A stretch of 64,000 bases of DNA, from the NCBI GenBank assembly GCA_046330075.1, contig JAXLTL010000001.1:992001-1056000 (forward strand). Direction: 5' to 3'. A program made the translations under genes and the position numbers. This document shows positions 7,377 to 16,157 of this stretch, piece after piece. Numbering within the stretch: position 1 is the first letter of the stretch; each line of letters begins with the position of its first letter. Below the pieces are notes generated by a model. That model was given only the letters and a program-made list of their open reading frames with translations. It was not told the DNA's origin and ran no database searches. The DNA comes from JAJTFW01 sp046330075. GTDB taxonomy: Bacteria; Bacteroidota; Bacteroidia; AKYH767-A; OLB10.

Positions 7377-8942
7377 ACGTCCCTTTTCAATATCCGTTAT
7401 ACCAGGCCAGATAAAAATATCTTCCTTCGTCATGGGCTGCCAACTGCCGTGCCAGGCAAAATCTTTCAGGATCATAGCAGCAGGATCAGCCTGCTTAACC
7501 GGAAAAAGAGTTGCATCAGGTTTATTTTGAAGAGCAATTCTGAACACTTTATTGTCCTTGATTTCAATGCGCATATCACTGCAGTCGGCCTGATTCACAC
7601 CGGTCAGCTGCTTCTTCTTATTCCGGAGATAATAAACAGACTGCCCATTGCCTTTCACATAGATGGTGGTTAATTTATTATCAGTGAAATAACCGGTCAT
7701 ATCGCGGCCCTTCACCTGATTATAGCGCACGGAATCTTCTTTCCCGGTTATGAATGCGTTGTTGTAAAGTTCCATTCTGTGAATGGCGTTACCCTTCAGG
7801 ATAAGCGCTATTTTCTCAGCCGTGAGCTGGTTTGGACCGTTCCATAATACCGGAACTGTATAAAACCAAATCGTAGAATCCGCAGTATGATAAATCAGTG
7901 AGTCGCATTGGCCCTGCAGATCAGGTTTATAAATACGCACATGATGATAGGCAAAATATGTTTTTGTTTTCTTCACGGTATCCTGTTCGGCGTAAAGTGT
8001 ATCAGCATGCAGGAAGAGACTGTCTGTTTCAAAAATTTTAGTCAGCACAGATCCACCGGTAACAAATGAAGTACCCTTTTTTTCATCCAGAAAAGCATAA
8101 TCACCACTGATAATCATTTTCTGCGTCGTATCCGTCACCGACACATGATGCCAGGCTTTACCCATTCCGGCTAATTTATCATACACTATACTATCACCAA
8201 CCAGCTTATTCTCTCTGGATTGAATAAATGCATTTTTCCCAAACCACGCTTTTTCCGTCTTCGTATTATACCATCCGTTTTCACAATAAATATGTCCGCT
8301 GTCCTTTGCCGAACTGTAAATATTACAGGGTCCGAAAAAGTAGGCCATCTCCGTTGGCGTATGGTATTTCAGGGTATCCGACGATAAGCGGAATTTTGGA
8401 TTCACCAATACCACATCATCTTTGAAAAACACCATCCGGTCGTTCGCGAAATAATATCCTTTTTTGCTGGTGAGCACATTATCCTTATCGATCACTTTTC
8501 CTCCCGTAAAATAGGAACCAATATCCTCTTTCAGATTATACTGGAGCGCATCCGTGGTCAGTTCCATTTTACCATCCGTCATGCGGACAATTTTCCCGGT
8601 GATATCTGCTTTTTCTTCATCACCGTTATAATGCAGATAGTCGCCATACAGTTTTGCACGGGGGCCTTCAATTCGAATGGTTCCATAAGCATCGATGGTG
8701 TTTTCCGCTTCATAGAACAAGGCACTATCGCAATACATATAGGTTTCTCCCTGCCGAAACACCACATCGTTTTCAAGACGCCTCACTTCCACTCCATTTC
8801 GCTTCACGCCTTCCAGCATACCTGCACGAACAATCTCAATCTGTTTCTTCTCCTGAGCCTGAGCAGGCTGCACCATCGCCGCAAGACAAAAAAAGACAAG
8901 GCTGAAATAACAGCCCTGTTTTACTTTTTTATTCAGCAGCAT
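7374..8942 (-). CDS. OstA-like (LptA/LptD N-domain) exported protein
   Basis: 522 residues from the ATG at 8942 (MLLNKKVKQGCYFSLVFFCLAAMVQPAQAQ, a signal peptide). A codon three residues earlier is TTG and less likely. The mature protein is a series of beta-rich repeats of OstA/LptA type, such as the segments GTIRIEGPRAKLYGDYLHYNG and GKIVDKDNVLTSKKGYYFAND-like strands. Proteins of this fold bridge LPS across the periplasm or act in outer-membrane assembly; the specific role here is inferred. The gene is downstream of purA with a 30-base gap. An imperfect -7 element (TGCATTTG) ends 6 bases before the ATG. Confidence 0.82.
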   Translation of the reverse strand: MLLNKKVKQGCYFSLVFFCLAAMVQPAQAQEKKQIEIVRAGMLEGVKRNGVEVRRLENDVVFRQGETYMYCDSALFYEAENTIDAYGTIRIEGPRAKLYGDYLHYNGDEEKADITGKIVRMTDGKMELTTDALQYNLKEDIGSYFTGGKVIDKDNVLTSKKGYYFANDRMVFFKDDVVLVNPKFRLSSDTLKYHTPTEMAYFFGPCNIYSSAKDSGHIYCENGWYNTKTEKAWFGKNAFIQSRENKLVGDSIVYDKLAGMGKAWHHVSVTDTTQKMIISGDYAFLDEKKGTSFVTGGSVLTKIFETDSLFLHADTLYAEQDTVKKTKTYFAYHHVRIYKPDLQGQCDSLIYHTADSTIWFYTVPVLWNGPNQLTAEKIALILKGNAIHRMELYNNAFITGKEDSVRYNQVKGRDMTGYFTDNKLTTIYVKGNGQSVYYLRNKKKQLTGVNQADCSDMRIEIKDNKVFRIALQNKPDATLFPVKQADPAAMILKDFAWHGSWQPMTKEDIFIWPGITDIEKGR

Positions 8943-8972
8943 GGAGTTCAAATGCAGCGTGTTTTACGGGAA

Positions 8973-10250
8973 TCAAACTGTAACATTCCGCATCATTGTT
9001 TGCCTGCGGTCAGGACCTACAGATACAATGGTAATAGGCAACCCGGTTGCCTGTTCGATATAATCTATATAACGTTGCAAGGCATCCGGCAAGTGTGCTG
9101 CATCCGTAACGGAGGTAAGATCCTCATCCCAGCCATCCAACTCTTCATACACAGGATCAATCGGTTCATTCACGACATCGTACGGAACATAATCGATCAC
9201 CTGTCCTTTGTATTTATAATGCGTACACACTTTGATCTTTTCAAAACCACTCAACACATCTGACTTCATCATGATGAGTTGCGTAACACCGTTCAGCATG
9301 ATCGCATATTTAAGTGCGGGAAGATCCAGCCAGCCACAACGGCGAGGGCGTCCGGTGGTAGCACCAAACTCGTGACCTTTTTTCCGCAGCTCTTCGCCGA
9401 TGGCATCATGAAGTTCGGTAGGAAACGGACCACTGCCCACCCGGGTACAATACGCTTTGAAGATCCCATACACTTCACCAATACGGGAGGGAGCGAGTCC
9501 CAATCCGATACAGGTACCGGCGGTGATGGTATGAGAGGAGGTGACGAAAGGATAAGAACCGAAATCAATATCCAGCAAAGACCCCTGTGCACCTTCAGCG
9601 AGTATGGATCTGCCTTCCGTGAGATATTTGTTCAATTCAAATTCGCTATCAATCAATGGAAGTCGACGGAGCAACTCAAGTCCTTCAAAAAACGCAGGCT
9701 CCATTCCGGCGAGATCATATTCATAATTGTAATGCGCCAGCAGATCTTTATGCTTTGCCACCAGGGCTTCATACTGGGCCTTGAATCCTGCATTCTCGAT
9801 GTCACCCACACGGAGACCGTTACGACCCGTCTTATCCATGTAGGTAGGTCCGATGCCTTTTAAAGTAGATCCGATCTTTGAACTTCCCTTGGCAGCTTCG
9901 GAGGCGGCATCCAGCAGACGATGTGTGGGCAGAATCAGATGTGCTTTTCTGGAGATATACAGATTTTTCTGTACGTCTACCCCGCGCTGCATCAATGCAT
10001 CGATTTCCTTCTTGAACACGACCGGGTCAATGACAACGCCGTTACCAATTACATTGATCTTGCCGGGATGGAAAATGCCGGATGGAATCGTGTGAAGCAC
10101 ATGTTTGGTGCCTTCAAACTCTAACGTATGCCCTGCGTTTGGTCCGCCCTGAAATCTGGCAATGACATCATACTTTGGTGTTAAGACGTCAACCACTTTA
10201 CCTTTCCCTTCATCGCCCCATTGCAGGCCAAGCAATACATCTGCCTTCAT
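8973..10250 (-). CDS. purA: Adenylosuccinate synthetase
   Basis: 425 residues. It catalyses GTP-dependent condensation of IMP with aspartate, the first committed step from IMP to AMP. GDEGKGKVVD (P loop), FQGGPNAGHTLEF, STLKGIGPTYMDKTGRNG, QGSLLDIDFGSYPFVTSS and GRPRRCGWLD are all present and in the expected order at full length. It lies downstream of the STAS gene on the same strand, separated from it by a terminator. Confidence 0.97.
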   Translation of the reverse strand: MKADVLLGLQWGDEGKGKVVDVLTPKYDVIARFQGGPNAGHTLEFEGTKHVLHTIPSGIFHPGKINVIGNGVVIDPVVFKKEIDALMQRGVDVQKNLYISRKAHLILPTHRLLDAASEAAKGSSKIGSTLKGIGPTYMDKTGRNGLRVGDIENAGFKAQYEALVAKHKDLLAHYNYEYDLAGMEPAFFEGLELLRRLPLIDSEFELNKYLTEGRSILAEGAQGSLLDIDFGSYPFVTSSHTITAGTCIGLGLAPSRIGEVYGIFKAYCTRVGSGPFPTELHDAIGEELRKKGHEFGATTGRPRRCGWLDLPALKYAIMLNGVTQLIMMKSDVLSGFEKIKVCTHYKYKGQVIDYVPYDVVNEPIDPVYEELDGWDEDLTSVTDAAHLPDALQRYIDYIEQATGLPITIVSVGPDRRQTMMRNVTV

Positions 10251-10256
10251 AGTTTT

Positions 10257-10293
10257 TAAAATAAAAGTGTCGTCACAGCAGCTGCAACGACAC
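10257..10293 (-). terminator. Terminator after the STAS gene
   Basis: On the minus strand GTGTCGT / ACGACAC (arms 10287-10293 and 10267-10273) is followed directly by TTTTATTTT. It lies between the STAS stop and the purA ATG, so purA is probably transcribed from read-through or from a start I cannot identify. Confidence 0.7.
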
Positions 10294-10308
10294 CGGTTCT
10301 TTCATGGA

Positions 10309-10656
10309 TTAATTATTCAGTGCCTTCGCAGCGAGCTCTTCGCTGTCGACAACAGAAAAAACATTTATGAGTTTAGTGATAACCAACAGCGTCCTTATTT
10401 TTTCCGGCACTGCACAGATGATTGCTTCACCACCCGATTTGCGTGCTTTGGAAAGGATGCCCAGCAGTACATTAAGTCCGGTGCTGTTCATGTATTTAAA
10501 TCCGGCCAGGTCGATAATAAAGTTGCTGCCGTCCTTTTCTGACAACAGGTTGATTTCATCCATCAGCTCATTGGCCTGATTTTTTTCAATAAGGTTCCCA
10601 CTCAGACTAATGAGTGCATACTTGTCTTTCTCGGTGATTTTATATTCGAATTCCAT
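10309..10656 (-). CDS. STAS-domain protein (anti-sigma factor antagonist type)
   Basis: 115 residues made of a single STAS domain, as in SpoIIAA/RsbV. The phosphorylation loop is visible as FKYMNSTGLNVLLGI, with the serine and threonine adjacent as in regulated antagonists. Such proteins are switched by a partner kinase and phosphatase. No anti-sigma kinase lies in this window, so its partners must be elsewhere. It forms its own unit with a promoter upstream and a terminator downstream. Confidence 0.85.
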   Translation of the reverse strand: MEFEYKITEKDKYALISLSGNLIEKNQANELMDEINLLSEKDGSNFIIDLAGFKYMNSTGLNVLLGILSKARKSGGEAIICAVPEKIRTLLVITKLINVFSVVDSEELAAKALNN

Positions 10657-10672
10657 CGTTGGATAATTGTCC

Positions 10673-10701
10673 CAAAATTACCTGATTTTAAACCAGATCA
10701 A
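10673..10701 (-). promoter_or_regulatory. Promoter of the STAS gene
   Basis: Minus-strand TTG (10699-10701), 18-base spacer and TAATTTTG (10673-10680), 16 bases before the ATG: a full -33/-7 match. Confidence 0.72.
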
Positions 10702-10807
10702 CCATTAAAATACACAGAGATGGTATTTATTTTTCGACACCCTTTAAAACAGATAATCCACTACTATTCAAATCTTTACTATTAAAAGAGGGTGGAATAA
10801 CAGCAGT

Positions 10808-11332
10808 TCAGCTTTGCTGATCGGCAGACGATCTGCGATGTTTCATGTTTTTACACTCGCCAGATTGAAGGAACGTTTTACAACGTCCAAAGAGATTCAG
10901 GCTATGATGGGTCACATTAAAGTTAAGGATATCCCCCATCATGGACTGAATCTGCTGGATCCGCGGATCACAAAATTCAAGCACCTTATCACAGTCGAGG
11001 CAGATGAGATGGTCGTGCTGTTTATAAGCATACGATTTCTCGAACAAGGCCATGTTTTTCCCGAACTGATGTTTCGTTACCAGATCGCAGGCCAGAAGAT
11101 GTTCAATGGTATTGTACAAAGTAGCTCTGCTCACCAGATATTTCCGGGACTTCATATGCAGATACAGCGACTCGATATCAAAATGGTCGTCGAGCGAATA
11201 GATTTCCCGGAGTATTGCAAACCGTTCGGGTGTTTTACGGAGGTTCTGTTTTTCAAGATAAGCGGTAAAAAGATGTTGCACCTTTTCAAGGATTTCATCC
11301 TGCATCTTTTTATTGACCGAAGTTTTACTCAT
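10808..11332 (-). CDS. Fur-family transcriptional regulator
   Basis: 174 residues. The winged-helix DNA-binding half (LRKTPERFAILREIYS, SRATLYNTIEHLL) precedes the metal-binding dimerisation half with KQHDHLICLDCDKVLEFCDPRI. The CxxC plus histidines fit a zinc or iron site. It could be Fur, Zur or PerR; sequence alone does not decide. It overlaps the ppGpp synthetase gene by four bases (ATGA), so the two are translationally coupled. The C-terminal tail is extended and basic. Confidence 0.88.
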   Translation of the reverse strand: MSKTSVNKKMQDEILEKVQHLFTAYLEKQNLRKTPERFAILREIYSLDDHFDIESLYLHMKSRKYLVSRATLYNTIEHLLACDLVTKHQFGKNMALFEKSYAYKQHDHLICLDCDKVLEFCDPRIQQIQSMMGDILNFNVTHHSLNLFGRCKTFLQSGECKNMKHRRSSADQQS

Positions 11333-13581
11333 GCGTTTGAATCGATTCGTTTTACAGCCAGAATACCCGGAAGTTTTTCCAGTTTCTTCATCAGCACTTT
11401 CAGGTGTTCCGTGTCGTGAACAAACAACATGATGGTACCTTCAAACAACCCGTCATTACTTTCAATATTAAGTGACCGGATATTTACTTTCAGTTCTGAA
11501 GAGATAATTTTTGTAATGTTGCTGACTACTCCAACATCATCCATTCCATTGATTTTAATTCCAACAAGAAACGCAATCTGCTGCTGACCAAACCAGCGTG
11601 CCCTTACAATCCGGTATGCATAATTTGACATCAGCTGAATCGCATTGGGACAATTGGTGCGGTGAATTTTGATGCCTTCGTTTATCGTGATAAAACCAAA
11701 CACATCATCGCCCGGTATGGGATTACAACAGGGTGATAATTTATAATCGATGCGGTCCATCCCTTCGCCAATCACGAGTGCATCGGATTTACCCCGAATG
11801 GTGCGTACCATCTCTTCAAAGGTCTGCTTGTCGGATTTTTCCGGCAGCTTCAGATCGCCCTTTTCTTTTTGCTCGAAGAAATCGCGCAGGTTTTTCAGAT
11901 CGATAGCTTCCAGTCCGATGCGGTGATAGAAGTCGGTGAGGTTTGAAACTTTATAAAACAAAAGCAGCTCATTGACATTATACGGTTTACTGCTCATGCG
12001 AATGCTTCGCAGTTTGCGGTCGAAAATCTCCTTACCGAGTTCTGCCAGCCTGCGTTTTTCATCCTTGAGAGCTGCCTTGATTTTTGATTTTGCCTTAGCT
12101 GTAACTACATTGCCCAGCCAGTCATCTTTCGGGTGCTGTTTTGACGAGGTCAGTACTTCTACCTGATCTCCGCTTTTCAGTTTTTGAGAGATCGGTACGA
12201 GCCGGTGATTGATTTTTGCACCGATGCATTTATGTCCGATATCCGAGTGTATCTCATAGGCAAAATCGAGTGCTGTACTGCCCACAGGCAACGTTTTGAT
12301 TTCACCGGTAGGAGTAAACACGAATATCTCATCGGCAAAGAGATTCAGCTTGAAATCATCTATAAAATCGAGTGCATTCGACTCGGGGTTCTCCAGCAAT
12401 TCACGGATACGCGCAATCCATTCGTCGAGGGCACTTTCGTGGCTGGACTCCTTGTATTTCCAATGTGCGGCATACCCTTTCTCTGCAATCTCATCCATTC
12501 GTCGGGTACGGATCTGCACTTCCACCCACTTCCCTTCCTTGCTCATCACCGTGGTATGGAGCGACTCATATCCGTTGGCTTTCGGCGTACTGATCCAGTC
12601 GCGCAAACGATCGGGATTGGGTGTGAAATAATCCGTTACGATGGAATATACCTTCCAGCAATCTGATTTTTCTGTCTCGTAAGGTGAATCGATGATGATA
12701 CGAATGGCGAACAGGTCATATACTTCTTCAAAAGTCACCTGTTGTTTTTTCATTTTATTCCAAATGGAATTAATCGATTTAGGGCGGCCCTTGATCTCAT
12801 ACGTCAGCCCTTCTTTATCGAGCGTTTCACGAATCGGACGTGTAAACTCCATGATAAACTTCTCGCGTTCCTTCTTGCTTTGCTGCAGTTTCAGGGCGAT
12901 GGTTTTGAACACCTCCGGTTCGGTATACTTCAGCGCAAGATCGTCCAGTTCAGTTTTGATGGAATACAAACCCAGACGATGTGCCAGTGGAGCGTAGAGA
13001 TAAGCAGTTTCCGAAGCAATCTTCAGCTGCTTATCCTTAGGCATAGAACCCAGGGTGCGCATGTTGTGCAGACGATCGGCAATTTTTACAAGGATCACGC
13101 GCACATCATCGCTCAGAGTCAGCAGCATCTTCCTGAAGTTCTCTGCCTGCAGGGAAGATGTATGATCAAATACTCCTGAAATTTTTGTCAGACCGTCAAC
13201 GATGCCGGCGACTTTCTTATTAAACAGCTTTTCAAGATCCTCCAGGGTGTAGTGGGTATCTTCCACCACATCATGCAATAAAGCGCAAACGATAGACAAA
13301 GCGCCCAATCCAATTTCATCTGCAACAATCATAGCTACAGCGATAGGATGGAAAATATACGGTTCACCGCTTTTCCTACGCATATCCTTATGGGCTTCGA
13401 GCGATAAATCGAACGCCTTACGAATCATCTTACGTTCGCTTGCGTCGATATTTCGCTTACATGCCCGTAAAAGAGCCTTGTAACGCCGAAGAATCTCCTT
13501 CTTCTCCGCTTCCGGATCTAAAACTATCGGAGCCTCACTGGTATCAGCCTTGAGAAGCGGCTGTTCATTTGCATCTGCCAT
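11329..13581 (-). CDS. Bifunctional (p)ppGpp synthetase/hydrolase (RelA/SpoT)
   Basis: 750 residues. Order: HD hydrolase domain (HPIAVAMIVAD, ALLHDVVEDTHYT) at about 60-200; synthetase domain (RIIIDSPYE, WISTPKANGYESLHTTV) at about 260-390; TGS (IFVFTPTGEIKTLPVGSTALDFAYEIHSDIG) at about 420-480; C-terminal ACT domain near 680-750. The intact HD motif suggests hydrolase activity as well as synthesis. The ATG at 13581 was chosen because a -7 promoter element lies only 5 bases before it, inside a possible 10-codon extension; the mRNA would be close to leaderless. Confidence 0.95.
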   Translation of the reverse strand: MADANEQPLLKADTSEAPIVLDPEAEKKEILRRYKALLRACKRNIDASERKMIRKAFDLSLEAHKDMRRKSGEPYIFHPIAVAMIVADEIGLGALSIVCALLHDVVEDTHYTLEDLEKLFNKKVAGIVDGLTKISGVFDHTSSLQAENFRKMLLTLSDDVRVILVKIADRLHNMRTLGSMPKDKQLKIASETAYLYAPLAHRLGLYSIKTELDDLALKYTEPEVFKTIALKLQQSKKEREKFIMEFTRPIRETLDKEGLTYEIKGRPKSINSIWNKMKKQQVTFEEVYDLFAIRIIIDSPYETEKSDCWKVYSIVTDYFTPNPDRLRDWISTPKANGYESLHTTVMSKEGKWVEVQIRTRRMDEIAEKGYAAHWKYKESSHESALDEWIARIRELLENPESNALDFIDDFKLNLFADEIFVFTPTGEIKTLPVGSTALDFAYEIHSDIGHKCIGAKINHRLVPISQKLKSGDQVEVLTSSKQHPKDDWLGNVVTAKAKSKIKAALKDEKRRLAELGKEIFDRKLRSIRMSSKPYNVNELLLFYKVSNLTDFYHRIGLEAIDLKNLRDFFEQKEKGDLKLPEKSDKQTFEEMVRTIRGKSDALVIGEGMDRIDYKLSPCCNPIPGDDVFGFITINEGIKIHRTNCPNAIQLMSNYAYRIVRARWFGQQQIAFLVGIKINGMDDVGVVSNITKIISSELKVNIRSLNIESNDGLFEGTIMLFVHDTEHLKVLMKKLEKLPGILAVKRIDSNA

Positions 13582-13586
13582 TCGTA

Positions 13587-13618
13587 CAAAGTTACGAAAT
13601 ACCAGAGCCATTCTACAA
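13587..13618 (-). promoter_or_regulatory. Promoter of the ppGpp synthetase-fur operon
   Basis: Minus-strand TAACTTTG (13587-13594) and TTG at 13616-13618 (spacing 21). The element ends 5 bases before the ATG at 13581 and lies inside the longer possible frame, which argues against that longer start. Confidence 0.65.
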
Positions 13619-13785
13619 CTTCAATCCTTCAATTAAAGTTTCATCCGTCGCACCGGAGATGCATAACAGAGATCCGGAACAGTTTATCGTCCTGACCGCC
13701 TTCTGAATTAACAATCCAAAGGTTTATGAAGTCTGCGGATTGGGATTCAACACCTGAATACCCGGATTTCACGAAACGAAACGAC

Positions 13786-13813
13786 ATAAAAAAAGGGGCG
13801 TTGCGCCCCTTTT
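13786..13813 (-). terminator. Terminator of dnaN
   Basis: AAAAGGGGCG / CGCCCCTTTT stem (10 bp, loop of 3) followed on the minus strand by a T run. It lies 16 bases after the dnaN stop. The remaining gap up to 13618 contains nothing else I recognise. Confidence 0.88.
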
Positions 13814-13829
13814 ATTTTTCTACATAGTC

Positions 13830-14951
13830 TTAGTTTACCATTACCGGCATCACCAGCATCAGCAAATCGGCGCTGGGATCTGCTTCCGTTTTAGGCGGTG
13901 ACAACAATCCTGCCCGATTCGGCAGCGAAAGCTCCAGCAGCACATGTTCAGAGTCGATGTTGTTCAGCATATCCTGGATGAAGCGGGCATTGAAAGCAAT
14001 TTCAATATCCTTACCATCATAGTTGCAGTTCAGGCGCTCGTTTGCATCGTTACCGAAGTCGACATCTTCAGCAGAGATATCTACCTGGCTTCCGGCAATG
14101 CGGAATTTCACCTGATGTGTGGTTTTGTTGGAAAAGATGCTCACGCGGCGAATTGCATTCTGGAAAGACAGTCTGTCGATTTCCATTTTATTGGGATTGT
14201 CCAGAGGAATAACAGCCTCGTAATTTGGATAACGTCCATCGATCAGACGACAGATCAGACTCGTATTGTCAAAAGTGAAAAACGCATTGGCTTCGTTGTA
14301 ATCAATTTTCACCTGAGTATTTGAAGAAGGAAGTGAAGACTTCAACAGGCTCAGTGGTTTCTTCGGCATAATAAACGAAGTTTCCTTCGATGAACGGATG
14401 TCGGATCGACGGTAGCGGACCAGGCGATGTGCATCGGTAGCTACGAACACTGCTCCATCTTTACTGAACTGGCAAAAAACACCGGTCATCACAGGACGCA
14501 GTTCGTCGTTTCCGGTTGCGAAGAGGGTATGATTAATAGCCTCCTGCAATACCTCTGACGGCATTTCAATCGTATTGGGTTTATCAATAGACGGAAGTTT
14601 CGGAAATTCTTCGCCGTTCAAACCGGTCAGCTTGAACTTACCATCTGAGGAGCTGATCTCAATGGCAAAAGAATCTTTCTGCACCTTGAACGTTAAGGGA
14701 ATAGCACCAAATGTTTTCAGTGTTTCCAATAATATTTTAGCCGGAACAGCCACCTTCCCGCTCTCCTTACTATCTACAGAAATTATAGTCGACATAGTAG
14801 TTTCGAGATCTGACGCCGAAGCCTTCAGGCTGCCGGGATTCAGTTCGAAAAGGAAGTTCTCCAGTATTGGTAGTGGTGTGCTGCTTTGGAGAGCACCACT
14901 GATGACCTGAAGCTGCTTGAGCAGAATATCCGAGGATACAATGAATTTCAT
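13830..14951 (-). CDS. dnaN: DNA polymerase III sliding clamp (beta subunit)
   Basis: 373 residues, full length. Starts MKFIVSSDILLKQLQVISGALQSSTPLPILENFLF and ends LLMLVMPVMVN, both standard for DnaN; three clamp domains follow each other (ATDAHRLVRYRR in the second). It forms the processivity ring of the replicase. Placement directly after gldF-gldG-DUF4340 is a conserved Bacteroidota arrangement rather than the classical dnaA-dnaN pair. It has its own promoter with a leader of about 85 bases. Confidence 0.97.
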   Translation of the reverse strand: MKFIVSSDILLKQLQVISGALQSSTPLPILENFLFELNPGSLKASASDLETTMSTIISVDSKESGKVAVPAKILLETLKTFGAIPLTFKVQKDSFAIEISSSDGKFKLTGLNGEEFPKLPSIDKPNTIEMPSEVLQEAINHTLFATGNDELRPVMTGVFCQFSKDGAVFVATDAHRLVRYRRSDIRSSKETSFIMPKKPLSLLKSSLPSSNTQVKIDYNEANAFFTFDNTSLICRLIDGRYPNYEAVIPLDNPNKMEIDRLSFQNAIRRVSIFSNKTTHQVKFRIAGSQVDISAEDVDFGNDANERLNCNYDGKDIEIAFNARFIQDMLNNIDSEHVLLELSLPNRAGLLSPPKTEADPSADLLMLVMPVMVN

Positions 14952-15039
14952 AACTAATCTTTTTTCTTTAACTAATTGCTATTCAATAGCCTAACCTGAA
15001 ACGACTGCTGCTTTGACACAGCCCCTCTATTCAGGCGAA

Positions 15040-15066
15040 CAAATATAATCGAACTCCTGTCAACAA
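15040..15066 (-). promoter_or_regulatory. Promoter and structured leader of dnaN
   Basis: Minus-strand TATATTTG (15040-15047); TTG triplets at 15061-15063 and 15064-15066 give spacings of 13 and 16, somewhat short. The leader down to 14952 contains nested complementary segments: CCTGAA/TTCAGG enclosing GCTG/CAGC, then GCTATT-G-AATAGC. The structure is an observation; a regulatory role is not shown. Confidence 0.5.
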
Positions 15067-15104
15067 CAGTAATTCTGCTGTTTCAGTTTTTAACAACCCC
15101 CTGC

Positions 15105-16154
15105 CTATTCAAACCGGTTAACAGAAGGCTTAACAGTTTGCCCGACAATAAACCCGGCGGGATCCTTAAACACTTTATCAAAATGGAAATACTGACAAAC
15201 CATCAACGCTGTGTCCTGATTCAGGAGTCCATAAAACCGGTCATAATCAAAAGGCAGTGCCTTCCCGAAATTATCGATAATCATTCCCGGGCCTGACCCC
15301 ACCGGCTTGCGATAGCAACGTAATTCACGATCCTTCCCGTCATCGGTTTTAATGGTCAGGACGGCAAATGGTCCTGCTTTTACAACCGAGTCCTTTCTGA
15401 ATTTTGGAATATCATTGTCAAGCCGTTCAAAAGCAATCATCCGAAGGCCTGAAAGATACTGACGTATTTTCCCGCCATCCACACGGGAAGATGGCATCAA
15501 CGGAGCCCCGGCATACAGCGAATAGGTAGAATCAGCCTGACGAACAATCGAAAATGAACGTTTCGGACGATAATTATCAGTCAATGTCATTTCGGTGATC
15601 CGTTGAGGCAGAACCCGGATAAATGCTTTGTCTCTCCATTCGGCTTCAGAGGCAAAATACCGGGTAGAAAGGAACCCATTGAAACCCGGTATATGCATGA
15701 TAAATGGAACCGTTGAACCCTCCATATACATGAACGTTCCAAGATTATCCATCGTTGGATGTCCTACATAATAGGTCTTAACGAGTTCATCATTGGCATA
15801 AATCTCCACTTTCACAGATTTTGAAGCCATCAGCTTCATTGTATTGTTATAAAGATTTTTACCTACCGGACTTCGGACTTCAAGTGCTTTTACGGTAAAC
15901 AGGAGATTATTGATCGCATCCTGTCTGGCCGGATAACGTCCGTTCACGGTCCATGAATTATCTGAATTACGGGTAAGCAAGGCTCTTCTCCCCTCCTTAT
16001 CAGCCATAAACACTTTGTTAACAGCTGCGGTATCAGCGAACGCAAAATCACGCAATTCACCTTTGAGCGTTGTTGAGGATTTTGAGAACCAAATCCATGC
16101 AGCCACGCCGGCCAGGAGGACAAACACTAAGAGAACGAATCTGTTTTTTTTCAT
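15105..16154 (-). CDS. DUF4340 domain-containing protein, gliding operon
   Basis: 349 residues. One N-terminal membrane anchor (MKKNRFVLLVFVLLAGVAAWIWF), the rest periplasmic and beta-rich: LKGELRDFAFADTAAVNKVFMAD, then TWTVNGRYPARQDAINNLL-like DUF4340 repeats. It is encoded three bases after gldG, and the triplet gldF-gldG-DUF4340 is conserved in gliding Bacteroidota. DUF4340 also follows ABC-type GldG-like subunits in other phyla, so it is probably an accessory part of that transporter. Its biochemical role is unknown. Confidence 0.82.
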   Translation of the reverse strand: MKKNRFVLLVFVLLAGVAAWIWFSKSSTTLKGELRDFAFADTAAVNKVFMADKEGRRALLTRNSDNSWTVNGRYPARQDAINNLLFTVKALEVRSPVGKNLYNNTMKLMASKSVKVEIYANDELVKTYYVGHPTMDNLGTFMYMEGSTVPFIMHIPGFNGFLSTRYFASEAEWRDKAFIRVLPQRITEMTLTDNYRPKRSFSIVRQADSTYSLYAGAPLMPSSRVDGGKIRQYLSGLRMIAFERLDNDIPKFRKDSVVKAGPFAVLTIKTDDGKDRELRCYRKPVGSGPGMIIDNFGKALPFDYDRFYGLLNQDTALMVCQYFHFDKVFKDPAGFIVGQTVKPSVNRFE

Positions 16155-16157
16155 GAA

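Noticed and set aside
13619..13785. A possible small RNA or gene between the ppGpp synthetase promoter and the dnaN terminator.
   Set aside because: No hairpin, promoter match or coding frame stands out.
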